The notes under the pieces were generated by a model that worked only from the letters and a program-made list of their open reading frames with translations, was not told the DNA's origin and did no database searches. From NCBI GenBank assembly GCA_017883485.1, contig JADGNM010000021.1, positions 1 to 13,773 of the forward strand: 13,773 bases of DNA, in the 5' to 3' direction. Positions 1 to 6,547 of the stretch are shown piece by piece; position 1 is the stretch's first letter, and every line of letters begins with the position of its first letter. Origin of the DNA: Methanosarcina sp. Lineage in GTDB: Archaea; Halobacteriota; Methanosarcinia; Methanosarcinales; Methanosarcinaceae. The position numbers and the translations under genes are program-made.

Positions 1-2
1 GT

Positions 3-86
3 AAAGCATCATCATTGACCTCATACGCCAAATATTATGTTTGCAGTGAAATCGATGACAGCTATTGGAGTAACTGTCTAATATGA
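3..86 (+). CDS. Possible C-terminal end of an upstream gene (partial)
   Basis: One frame is open from the left edge of the window to a TGA at 84-86, giving 27 residues that end in SYWSNCLI. The composition (Tyr, Ser, Cys, Ile) is protein-like, but the piece is too short to identify and no family motif is visible. It could equally be chance. Positions 87-160 after it show no gene. Confidence 0.2.
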   Translation, partial: KASSLTSYAKYYVCSEIDDSYWSNCLI

Positions 87-164
87 CATAGTCATGGTAG
101 AATGTAAGCCTAATTTGAAGAATCCATATTTAGTTTGGAAATGTCTTTATAATTTGAGAATAGG

Positions 165-240
165 TTATATATGCGACTACTTTCTTGAATTGTACTCAAA
201 AGTTTAGCAAAAGTTTAGCTACCGTAAAAAGACGAAGGGA
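165..240 (+). promoter_or_regulatory. Promoter and ribosome binding site of the lipoprotein gene
   Basis: An archaeal TATA box (TTATATAT, 165-172) predicts transcription starting near 192-198. Directly there, AAAAGTTTAGC occurs twice in tandem (198-208 and 209-219), a period of 11 bp or about one helical turn, which could be a regulator site. A Shine-Dalgarno sequence GAAGGGA (234-240) lies 5 nt before the ATG at 246 and fixes that start. Confidence 0.5.
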
Positions 241-245
241 ATAAA

Positions 246-755
246 ATGAAAATAAAGGTTATTGTTCTGCTTCTCGTATTAGGCGCCGTTTTACTTTCAG
301 GGTGCGTGGGGAATCAACAGCCATCACCAGAAAAAAATACAACCCCCACAGAAACCGTAACTCCAATAGAGACCGTTACTCCTGTAGAGACCATGACTCC
401 GGAAGTAAATACAACTCCTGCAGTGACTTTAACTCCAGAAGGAAATGTAACTCCAGCAGCAGGTATGATATCAACTCCTGATCTAAAGAATACTCCTTAC
501 CTGATAAGACTGGCCAATTACAAGGCAAGCCCAACAAGCCTTGAAATCAAAAAAGGGGAAATAGTTGCCTGGATGAACCTGCAGGAAAACCCAAAGAGAT
601 CCTTTACACTTGTCAGCCAGGAAGGTCTCTTTGAGAACGCAAATCTAGTGTACAAGCGCTCCTTTACTTATACATTCAATGAGACCGGAAATTATAACTT
701 CACTGTTGTAGGCCAGCCAAAGATGAATGTTAGTGTCAGTGTGGCATCACCCTGA
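246..755 (+). CDS. Cell-surface lipoprotein with Thr/Pro stalk and cupredoxin-like domain lacking copper ligands
   Basis: This is a 169-residue protein. Residues 1-20 form a lipoprotein signal peptide (basic N-terminus, hydrophobic core, lipobox LLSGC with Cys20), so it should be anchored outside the membrane. Residues 26-80 are a low-complexity stalk with repeated TP dipeptides (TVTP, TMTP, TLTP). Residues 85-167 resemble a small cupredoxin beta-sandwich: a KKGEIVAW strand, then a C-terminal GNYNFTVVGQPKM segment where plastocyanin-like proteins have a GxYxxxC..H..M pattern. The copper-binding Cys and His are absent; there is no His in the whole protein and only Met160 remains. Six N-glycosylation sequons (for example at Asn31, Asn55, Asn145) fit a surface location. 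The fold assignment is inference; the lipoprotein call is firm. It appears to be transcribed alone. Confidence 0.72.
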   Translation: MKIKVIVLLLVLGAVLLSGCVGNQQPSPEKNTTPTETVTPIETVTPVETMTPEVNTTPAVTLTPEGNVTPAAGMISTPDLKNTPYLIRLANYKASPTSLEIKKGEIVAWMNLQENPKRSFTLVSQEGLFENANLVYKRSFTYTFNETGNYNFTVVGQPKMNVSVSVASP

Positions 756-875
756 CAAAAATAGCTACAAAATATTCCAGATAAAAGTTCCATTGATAAC
801 TGGGTTAAAGAATAATCAAATTAGTTTAATTATTTCTAGAGATTTACTAGAGACAAATAAATAGATTACCTGGAA

Positions 876-1094
876 ATGAAGGAATCCTTTTTGGCAAGTC
901 TATTGCTTTTCTTTTTAATTATTTTATTCAGCAAGTGGTTGGTATTATCCCAGAATAACCAGAGCCATTCTATTGTAAAGTCATTCAAAATGTTTCTTTT
1001 GGTAGTGTTTCTTTCAGTAGTATTTTCCGAGAAGGTTTTTCTTAGATCCCTTGATTTAAAGATCTCACTTTTAAGGCTTGATTATCATCTTTGA
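876..1094 (+). CDS. Small hydrophobic ORF, doubtful
   Basis: A 72-residue frame starts at an ATG at 876. Residues 4-26 form a hydrophobic segment and residues 38-52 a second one, so a short membrane protein is conceivable. There is no convincing Shine-Dalgarno sequence before the ATG, no clear TATA box at the right distance, and no recognisable family. The 3' end overlaps an open frame on the other strand. It may be a chance frame in A+T-rich DNA or a remnant. Confidence 0.22.
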   Translation: MKESFLASLLLFFLIILFSKWLVLSQNNQSHSIVKSFKMFLLVVFLSVVFSEKVFLRSLDLKISLLRLDYHL

Positions 1095-1416
1095 TAGACG
1101 TTTGCACGTTGATCGAACTCCCTACAGGCATCAGGTGCCCTGTCCAGGGAAATCCTGTTGCATCTATAAAACTGGGCTTTGCTTGTCCTCCAATTATCAT
1201 ATCTCTTAGCAATATGTGGATTGCTTTTACCGGCGATCCCGGAAGTTTGATGCAGTTGAATTCGGCAAAAGGCACTCTCAGCATCTCAGCCTGTGCCCAG
1301 CTATTTGGGCGCATTTGGCTCCGAAAGCTCTTCCCGCAATCTCGGTCAACTACGACGGGATTAATGCTAATTGCCAGCGGGTTTATGCTGGATCTTAACG
1401 AATCCTGACAATGAGC
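1042..1416 (-). pseudogene. Unassigned open segment, possible gene remnant
   Basis: This minus-strand frame is open for about 120 codons between in-frame stops, but the first ATG is only at 1314 and no start with a ribosome site is seen. Its G+C is clearly higher than the flanking DNA, and the plus strand is also open across 1091-1408, so the coding strand is uncertain. The minus translation (containing VVVDRDCGKSF, PGSPVKAIHILL and IDATGFPWTGHL) looks protein-like but I do not recognise a family. The best reading is a decayed or imported fragment. Coding status is unproven. Confidence 0.2.
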
Positions 1417-1648
1417 TTATTTAATATTCCAAATAAAGTCTGCAAGTAAAGTCAGTTTCCTTATTTCTGATATCCTGAGATAGGAGAGACAGCCGCAGAT
1501 TTAGCTATTATCCTGCGTTAAAACGAGTGTACTCAGCAAAATTATTTTTCCAAAAATCGGCATTTTTGAATCAGGTGTGACAAAACCTGTAGAGCTAAAA
1601 CTTCAGATATAAAAGATTGTTATATGAAAGAATTATTATTTATAAAGG
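1417..1648. other. Gene-poor intergenic stretch
   Basis: No open frame of note is present. The only structure seen is a short inverted repeat, CAGGT (1572-1576) and ACCTG (1585-1589). The DNA becomes very A+T-rich from about 1610 on, leading into the trm1 promoter. Confidence 0.4.
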
Positions 1649-1857
1649 CTTATATATAATTTAGAATATAAAATGAATAGCAAAACGAAGATTCATATAG
1701 CGGAGGTAAGCAGTAACGAAAAGGTGTACTGTTTCCGGTAGTCCTGTCACAAAGGAGAAAACGAACAGTTGGAAGCTACAGTATCGGTGTGAAAGAATAG
1801 CCCGGAATGAAGATAACCATTACTGTAAAATAAGATCCCGGTAAATAACAACTTCAA
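1649..1857 (+). promoter_or_regulatory. trm1 promoter and long, possibly structured 5' leader
   Basis: A strong TATA box (CTTATATATA, 1650-1659) predicts a transcript starting near 1677-1683, leaving a leader of about 175-180 nt before the trm1 ATG. The leader is richer in G+C than the DNA before it. It contains four mutually complementary short segments: CAGTA (1711-1715), TACTGT (1727-1732), ACAGTA (1778-1783) and TACTGT (1821-1826). The second and third can extend by TTCC (1733-1736) with GGAA (1771-1774), and CTGT (1744-1747) can pair with ACAG (1765-1768) inside. A 22-codon frame (1673-1741) starts close to the predicted transcription start and covers the first two segments. The pairings are seen; a regulatory role is inference. 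Confidence 0.4.
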
Positions 1858-3024
1858 ATGATCTGTAAAACCATAGTCGAAGGCACAACAAAGGTCCTGG
1901 TTCCGGTACCACCTCCGGATGCAACCTTCCCTCCATCGGCAGCTGCGGTCTTTTACAATCCTGAAATGGAACTGAACCGCGATATCAATGTCGCAGCCAC
2001 AGCGGCACTCGTCGAAAAGCTTCTCTCAAGAAAAGGAATCCTCAGGGAAGAAATCCGCTATGCGGATGCTTTTTCAGCTTCGGGAATCAGAGGGCTTCGG
2101 ATCGCTGGCGAAGTGGGAATTCATACGACCATGAATGATTGGAATCTGGATGCTTTTGAACTGATAAAGGAAAATATCAGAATTAACGGGCTTGAGGAAA
2201 AGACGCTGGCTACACGTAAGAATGCAAATGTGCTGCTCCATGAAAAAAAGTTCCACATCGTGGATGTCGACCCTTTTGGTACTCCGTCACCTTTCCTGGA
2301 TGCAGCGTCTGCATCGGTACAGAGTATGCTCTCGGTTACGGCAACAGACACGGCACCCCTGTGCGGGGCACACCTGAATTCCGGGATCAGGAAATATGCT
2401 GCTGTACCTCTTAATACTGAATATCATAGTGAGATGGGCCTGCGAATCCTTCTCGGAGCTTGTGCCAGAGAACTTGCCAGACATGAAAAGGGAATGTCGC
2501 CTTTGCTTTCTCATGTCACACGCCATTATGTTCGCACTTACCTGGAAATCATTCCCGGAGCAAAACAGGCTGATAGAACTCTAAAGTTAATGGGTTTCAG
2601 CATTCATTGTCCGACCTGCGGGTATAGAGAATCCGTATATGGACTTGCGGTTCACATCGATATGGAATGTCCTGTATGCGGAACACGCACGCAAATTGCG
2701 GGCCCGATGTGGCTAGGGCCTTTCAGAGAGCCTGATTTCTGTAATGAAACTATTTCAGAGCTCGAAGTGCATCCTCTAAACACAAAGGACAAAGCAAAAA
2801 AATTAATCACTTTTTGCAGGGACGAACTCGATATCCCGATGTTCTATGATCAGCACGTAATCTGTAAAGAACTGGGAGTTTCTGCAACCGGAATAGAAAC
2901 TTTGATTGAAGCCATTAAGGCCTATGGTTTTGAAGCTTCCAGGACTCACTTCAGCGGGACTTCATTCAGGACTGATGCGCCGATTGACAAAACAAAAGAA
3001 ATAATCAAAGCGGTGTCAGGATAA
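1858..3024 (+). CDS. trm1: tRNA (guanine26-N2)-dimethyltransferase Trm1
   Basis: Trm1 transfers methyl groups from S-adenosylmethionine to N2 of guanine 26 in tRNA, forming m2,2-G26 at the elbow. The 388 residues match the usual archaeal length. The family hallmarks appear in order: FYNP and NRD (32-42), the SAM-binding DAFSASGIRG (70-79), the acidic NDWN loop (93-96), the catalytic-region DVDPFGTPSPF (136-146), TDTAPLCG (163-170), two zinc-binding CPxC pairs (CPTC 251-254, CPVC 271-274) and GPMWLGP (282-288). The ATG at 1858 gives the expected short N-terminus before EGTTKVLVP. No Shine-Dalgarno sequence is obvious before it, which is notable given the long leader. The winged-helix gene follows 52 nt later and may share the transcript. 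The cytosolic location follows from the function. Confidence 0.95.
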   Translation: MICKTIVEGTTKVLVPVPPPDATFPPSAAAVFYNPEMELNRDINVAATAALVEKLLSRKGILREEIRYADAFSASGIRGLRIAGEVGIHTTMNDWNLDAFELIKENIRINGLEEKTLATRKNANVLLHEKKFHIVDVDPFGTPSPFLDAASASVQSMLSVTATDTAPLCGAHLNSGIRKYAAVPLNTEYHSEMGLRILLGACARELARHEKGMSPLLSHVTRHYVRTYLEIIPGAKQADRTLKLMGFSIHCPTCGYRESVYGLAVHIDMECPVCGTRTQIAGPMWLGPFREPDFCNETISELEVHPLNTKDKAKKLITFCRDELDIPMFYDQHVICKELGVSATGIETLIEAIKAYGFEASRTHFSGTSFRTDAPIDKTKEIIKAVSG

Positions 3025-3076
3025 GTAAATTATTAGAAATTGAAGGTTGATAACACTTCAGTTTAAATGTGATATT

Positions 3077-3721
3077 ATGTCCGATGAAAATGCAGAAAAG
3101 TTATTTTTACAGGAAAAGCCCACTCTTGCGCTATTATTTATAGGCTCGATGGGAAAGACCTATGCTTCGGTTATTTCAAAAGAGATAGATTCTACCTTTG
3201 CCCATACAACAAGAATCCTCGCGAAAATGGAACAGTGCGGACTCATAAGATTCACATTCGAGGGACGGATAAAATTTGTCGAGCTTACAGAGTACGGAAA
3301 AGAGGTAGAAGCTGCCCTTAAAGATTTCAGGGATATCATTGCAAAGGAACTTCTTATCGAAACCATGGAGAAAGAGAAGTCTGGAAGAAATGCCGCAGAA
3401 GAAGGTATAGAAGGTGAAGGGGAAAACACTCAAGAGGAGGATGAAAAGGAAAAGCTCAAAAAGGCAGAAGAGCTTGATCCTCTTAATGCCGAAATGCTTG
3501 AAAAAATAAAGAAACTTAGAAGTAAAATAGAGAGCATCCATGAGGGTGCATTAGAGCACAGAGATAGCAGAGATACTATCTCACGAAAACTCGGCCCTTA
3601 TAGCCGGGATATTAAAAAGCTCCAGAACCAGATTGACATGGCAGAAAGTCCTATTAGTGAAGCTGTCGTCTCAGCTCTGAAGGATAGCGAAAGGCTTCTG
3701 GAATCTTACTTGAAGAGTTAA
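3077..3721 (+). CDS. Winged-helix (MarR/PadR-like) regulator with coiled-coil tail
   Basis: Starting from the ATG at 3077 the protein has 214 residues; a TTG at 3047 would add ten residues but they look like leader sequence. Residues 15-80 form a winged helix-turn-helix: KTYASVISKEID, then STFAHTTRILAKMEQCGLI as the likely recognition helix, then RFTFEGRIKFVELTEYGKEV as the wing. Residues 98-135 are a Glu/Lys-rich, presumably disordered linker, and residues 140-214 are charged helices likely to form a coiled coil for dimerisation. The DNA-binding domain is clear; target genes and ligand are unknown. It lies just downstream of trm1 on the same strand and is followed by a block of hairpin repeats, which probably ends the transcription unit. 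Confidence 0.75.
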   Translation: MSDENAEKLFLQEKPTLALLFIGSMGKTYASVISKEIDSTFAHTTRILAKMEQCGLIRFTFEGRIKFVELTEYGKEVEAALKDFRDIIAKELLIETMEKEKSGRNAAEEGIEGEGENTQEEDEKEKLKKAEELDPLNAEMLEKIKKLRSKIESIHEGALEHRDSRDTISRKLGPYSRDIKKLQNQIDMAESPISEAVVSALKDSERLLESYLKS

Positions 3722-3735
3722 AATGAGTTGTCCAG

Positions 3736-3890
3736 CCCGAATTGCGCCTCGGGAGTACGCGGTCCTTTTCGCTCCGCTACGCTTCGCTCAAGAGGACTAA
3801 TTTCCCGAATTTCGTTCGGGAGTACGAGGGCCGTATCGCTCGCTTTGCTCGCTCAAGAGGACTAATTTCCCGAGTTTGGCTTTGGGAGCA
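3736..3890 (+). repeat. Three tandem hairpin repeats (intergenic REP-like block)
   Basis: About 150 bp is made of tandem units with a 65-68 bp period. The core CGCTCAAGAGGACTAATTTC occurs twice without change (from 3785 and from 3850). Each unit junction folds into a small hairpin: CCCGA/TCGGG (3736-3740 with 3749-3753), CCCGAA/TTCGGG (3804-3809 with 3815-3820), and a decayed CCCGA/TTGGG (3869-3873 with 3882-3886). The block is much richer in G+C than its neighbours. It includes the ATG at 3890, which is therefore unlikely to be the start of the next gene. Confidence 0.85.
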
Positions 3891-3919
3891 TGGTGTCTGG
3901 AATAACAGGCAGGAAAAGT

Positions 3920-4615
3920 ATGATCAAAGTTATAACACTTCAACACATTTACGGGAAAAACCGGGAAAGGATGACTGACCTTTTGAAAACTCTCGTTGAG
4001 AATGAATTGAAAAACCTTGAAGTTAAGGTTGAGATTTCCATTACTCCGGAAAACTGGGCTGAGTTCTCCCTTGAAGGTGAGGATGAAGAGGTATCTGCGA
4101 ATTTCCTGATTTCCAGATATGGGACTCCTGCAGTAAAGGCTGAAGCTGGCAGGACATACAGGGGTTTTCTTCAAGCTTTTGGAGACAATGCTTTTCTGGT
4201 CAATATCGGCATACCTGTCAGGGTTGAAACCGAAGAATTAATAGCCCTGGGCAGCGGAAGACCGGCACAGCTTGCATCCAGGTTCGGCCTGATACCCCAT
4301 TTGCCGGTTGAAGTCGAGGTTTTTGAAGTAAACAAAAAGGTAAAAACCCGTTTTACTAAAAAGCAGCTTGATCTCTGGTGGAGCTGGAAAAAGGCAGGTA
4401 CGGATAGGGTTATAGTTAATGCAGCCACCCGTTCGGAAATAAAAAGTGCGATAAAAAAGACAGGTCACGGCAGAGACATCTATGAAATCGAGCGTATTGG
4501 GCTGCTGGAACATGCAATTGTATGTCGGGAAAATACCGATGGTCCGGGCATAGTTGCGGCAATAGGTCCCCGCCTTAAATCTGAAATGGGAGTCGTAATC
4601 GGAGATGCCCGTTGA
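3920..4615 (+). CDS. DUF2110 family protein, archaea-specific, function unknown
   Basis: From the ATG at 3920 the product has 231 residues. The upstream ATG at 3890 lies in the repeat block and is rejected; a weak purine-rich stretch, AGGAAAAG (3911-3918), lies next to the chosen start. The sequence matches my memory of the archaeal DUF2110 family: an N-terminal MIKVITLQHIYG strand, a central RTYRGFLQAFG segment followed by VNIGIPV, then FGLIPHLPVEVEV, and a C-terminal part with ERIGLLEHAIVCRENTDGPG and AIGPRLKSEMGVVIGDAR. It is presumably soluble, with no signal or membrane segment. A nucleic-acid-related role is plausible from the basic central part and the trm1 neighbourhood, but this is inference. 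It converges with msvR, leaving a 68-bp A+T-rich gap. Confidence 0.75.
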   Translation: MIKVITLQHIYGKNRERMTDLLKTLVENELKNLEVKVEISITPENWAEFSLEGEDEEVSANFLISRYGTPAVKAEAGRTYRGFLQAFGDNAFLVNIGIPVRVETEELIALGSGRPAQLASRFGLIPHLPVEVEVFEVNKKVKTRFTKKQLDLWWSWKKAGTDRVIVNAATRSEIKSAIKKTGHGRDIYEIERIGLLEHAIVCRENTDGPGIVAAIGPRLKSEMGVVIGDAR

Positions 4616-4683
4616 TTCCTAATAAAAGCCCGTTCGTCACTAATAAAAATTTATATGTGATAATGATAATTTGAAGAAAAAAC

Positions 4684-5424
4684 TTATATTGTAATCTCAA
4701 AAAGGCAGTGCTCATGCCCTGTCCCATAACACTCAGTCTCAAGAACGCTGCACTCCGTTCCCAACTTTTCTTTGAGTATTCCCTCAATAATTCCTTCTTT
4801 GAGGGTGCAGAAAGGTTTTCCGATAACAGGCATCAATCTGGCTTTGAAATCATCTTCGATCTCAAGAGAAGGACTTTTTTTAAGGAGCACGGAAACCCGA
4901 CAGTTCCCATGGAATTCTAGAAAGCCTGCAATTTCTATCAGGAGTTCTTCAAGGGTTTCAGCTTCGAAATTGGAAGAAAGGTGCTTCCCAATATCATATC
5001 CTATGAGCTTTACGACAGGCGCATTATCAATCCCATACGCTTCAAAGCCAAAATACAGGGCGTGAAACAGGGTTTCAGTGAAGCAAAACCTGTCATTTCC
5101 GTTTGCGGCAACTGTTTCCAGCAAACTGTTGTAATGCTCTGTGGAGGGTTCCTGAGAGCAGCCCATGTAGCGAGAAGTGAGGGAATAAATCTTTCGGCGG
5201 CGATCTTCGGGATCATAGTTTTCTTCCACAAGCTCGTATGCCCTGAGATTGTTGAGATGAACAGAAACAGTCGATTTGGCTTTTGCCGTAAATTTTACGA
5301 TTTCGTCAAAAGATTTAGGCTCTTCCCTGAGTAAATTAAGAATCTGGAGTTTAACAGGACTGCCTACTGTTATTAGCTTTTTTTCAGTATAAAAGAATTC
5401 TGTCTTACCCTCAGGTGCTGCCAT
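4684..5424 (-). CDS. msvR: MsvR-type redox regulator (ArsR-like winged helix plus V4R domain)
   Basis: The protein has 246 residues. Residues 14-85 are an ArsR-like winged helix: SPVKLQILNLLREEPKSFDE, the recognition helix AKSTVSVHLNNLRAYELV, and the wing DRRRKIYSLT. Residues 105-246 match the V4R (4-vinyl reductase) small-molecule domain, ending in a CysX6CysX7Cys pattern (Cys225, Cys232, Cys240); Cys175 and Cys206 add to the thiol set. This architecture is that of MsvR, a methanogen regulator reported to sense oxidation through V4R cysteines and to block TBP/TFB at its own promoter. The ATG at 5424 lies about 6 nt from the predicted transcription start, so the message is nearly leaderless. 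It diverges from pspA-pspAA and shares operator-like repeats with it. The exact orthology, rather than a paralogous V4R regulator, is less certain. Confidence 0.82.
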   Translation of the reverse strand: MAAPEGKTEFFYTEKKLITVGSPVKLQILNLLREEPKSFDEIVKFTAKAKSTVSVHLNNLRAYELVEENYDPEDRRRKIYSLTSRYMGCSQEPSTEHYNSLLETVAANGNDRFCFTETLFHALYFGFEAYGIDNAPVVKLIGYDIGKHLSSNFEAETLEELLIEIAGFLEFHGNCRVSVLLKKSPSLEIEDDFKARLMPVIGKPFCTLKEGIIEGILKEKLGTECSVLETECYGTGHEHCLFEITI

Positions 5425-5427
5425 AAT

Positions 5428-5554
5428 ATCTTTAGATAAGTTGCATTTTGAATATATAAACCGCTCGCATGGCGGCGAATATTTTTCATTGCAAATATAA
5501 TAAGCGACTTATCTAAATAGGCAACCTATATAAATAGGTAACTTATATAATAAC
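5428..5554. promoter_or_regulatory. Divergent msvR/psp control region with four 17-bp operator-like copies
   Basis: Three abutting direct copies of a 17-bp motif lie at 5504-5520 (GCGACTTATCTAAATAG), 5521-5537 (GCAACCTATATAAATAG) and 5538-5554 (GTAACTTATATAATAAC). A fourth, inverted copy lies at 5428-5444 (minus strand GCAACTTATCTAAAGAT). The minus-strand TATA box of msvR (5452-5460, TTTATATAT) places its transcription start near 5430, inside the inverted copy. On the plus strand the only TATA-like sequences (CTATATAAAT 5526-5535 and CTTATATAAT 5542-5551) lie inside copies two and three. Between the blocks is a G+C-rich imperfect palindrome, 5461-5479, with CCGC/GCGG and CTCG-N8-CGAA. Occupancy of the copies would occlude TBP at both promoters. 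The binding protein is inferred to be MsvR. Confidence 0.78.
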
Positions 5555-5560
5555 CCCATT

Positions 5561-5635
5561 ATGAAAGTGCCAGAATATGGAGAAGATCAATTAAGTAAAG
5601 AACCTCAAATTCAATCACAAATGAAAAATAGATAA
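5561..5635 (+). CDS. Candidate 24-residue leader peptide ahead of pspA
   Basis: An ATG at 5561 opens a 24-codon frame (MKVPEYGEDQLSKEPQ..., ending MKNR) closed by TAA. If transcription starts from the TATA box in the second operator copy, the message would begin about 5 nt before this ATG, so it could be translated as a leaderless frame. The peptide is hydrophilic with no known motif. It may be a chance frame; translation is unproven. Confidence 0.25.
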   Translation: MKVPEYGEDQLSKEPQIQSQMKNR

Positions 5636-5786
5636 ACTAAAAAATATAATCCTAGCCAAAACAAATAAACGGCATAGATATTCCAAAGATTCCAAAGTAC
5701 AGAAAGGTTTCAACGTACATTCGGAAGAGCATGAAACCTCAAATCTGCCCACCTGATGACTTTAAAATAGTAAAGGGGAAAAGTTT
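5636..5786 (+). promoter_or_regulatory. pspA untranslated leader with tandem duplication and hairpin
   Basis: No gene is seen here. ATTCCAAAG occurs twice in tandem (5680-5688, 5689-5697). An 8-bp perfect inverted repeat, AGGTTTCA (5705-5712) and TGAAACCT (5732-5739), could form a hairpin with a 19-nt loop. A strong Shine-Dalgarno sequence, AAGGGGA (5773-5779), lies 7 nt before the pspA ATG. No TATA box at a usable distance lies closer to pspA than those in the operator block, so a leader of about 215-230 nt is implied. Confidence 0.5.
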
Positions 5787-6545
5787 ATGGGATTATTCGC
5801 AAGAATGGAAACGGTAATCAAATCAAAGATGAATAAGGTGCTTAACAGGATGGAAGACCCGCGGGAGACACTTGATTATTCCTATGAGAAACAGCTCGAA
5901 CTTCTTCAGAATGTTAAGAGAGGGGTTGCAGAGGTTACAACCTCGAAAAAGCGCCTTGAGCTCCAGCGTGCAAAACTGACGCAGAATATAGACAAGCTTG
6001 ATGGACAAGCAAAAGACGCAATTGCCGCTAACAGAGACGACCTTGCAAGATTGGCCCTTGAAAGGAAAACTGCCCTTGTTCAGCAGGTTGACGGCATTAA
6101 CAGAGAAGTTGCAGATCTCGAAAAGCAGGAAGAGAAGTTAATAGCTGCAGAAAAGCGTCTTTCAACCAAAGTGGAAATCTTCAGGACACGAAAAGAGTCT
6201 ATTAAGGCTCAGTATTCAGCAGCCGACGCCCAGGTAAAAATAAACGAATCCGTTACCGGGATCAGCGAGGAGATGGCAGATGTGGGCCTTGCTCTCGAAA
6301 GAGCCGAAAATAAGACAGAAGAGATGAAAGCCCGTGCGGATGCAATTGATGAGCTTATGGAAGCCGGCACACTTCAGGATCTCACAGGCAGCAAGGATGA
6401 TATCGGTAGGGAACTCTCAAAGATCAGTACGCAGAGCAATGTCGAATCCGAGCTTGCCAAACTTAAAGGCGAAGCGGGAAAGGGCTCTGAAAAGCCGAAA
6501 AGTGTGGAAGAAGACAAAAGTGCAGAAGAAAAAAAGGAGGTCTGA
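5787..6545 (+). CDS. pspA: PspA/IM30 (Vipp1) family membrane-stress protein
   Basis: The protein has 252 residues and is almost entirely helical coiled coil. The N-terminus MGLFARMETVIKSKMNKVLN is the family's amphipathic membrane-binding helix, followed by the signature MEDPRETLDYSYEKQLELL (22-40) and long heptad-rich helices to about residue 215. The last 30 residues are a charged Lys/Glu tail. PspA proteins belong to the ESCRT-III superfamily; they polymerise on stressed membranes and protect or remodel them. The ribosome site is strong. pspAA follows after 2 nt, a clear operon. No PspB, PspC or PspF is present, as expected in archaea. Control is probably exerted by the divergent V4R regulator through shared operators. 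Confidence 0.92.
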   Translation: MGLFARMETVIKSKMNKVLNRMEDPRETLDYSYEKQLELLQNVKRGVAEVTTSKKRLELQRAKLTQNIDKLDGQAKDAIAANRDDLARLALERKTALVQQVDGINREVADLEKQEEKLIAAEKRLSTKVEIFRTRKESIKAQYSAADAQVKINESVTGISEEMADVGLALERAENKTEEMKARADAIDELMEAGTLQDLTGSKDDIGRELSKISTQSNVESELAKLKGEAGKGSEKPKSVEEDKSAEEKKEV

Positions 6546-6547
6546 AA

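Noticed and set aside
1091..1408. 105-codon plus-strand frame overlapping the minus-strand open segment
   Set aside because: It starts at TTG with no ribosome site and no family was recognised. It could be the true strand of a remnant, but I cannot support it as a gene.
1673..1857. Considered whether the trm1 leader is the end of a TnpB-type element or a known RNA such as RNase P
   Set aside because: No TnpB C-terminal motif is readable in any frame, and the region is too short and lacks the conserved elements of RNase P RNA.
3736..3890. Considered whether the 65-68 bp tandem units are a CRISPR array
   Set aside because: There are only two full units, the parts between cores are themselves related rather than unique spacers, and no cas gene is present.
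3742..3978. 78-codon plus-strand frame across the hairpin repeats
   Set aside because: It is made of the repeat block and overlaps the start of the DUF2110 gene in another frame; the translation only mirrors the repeats.
5010..5334. Plus-strand frames within the msvR gene
   Set aside because: They are antisense shadows of a well-supported gene.
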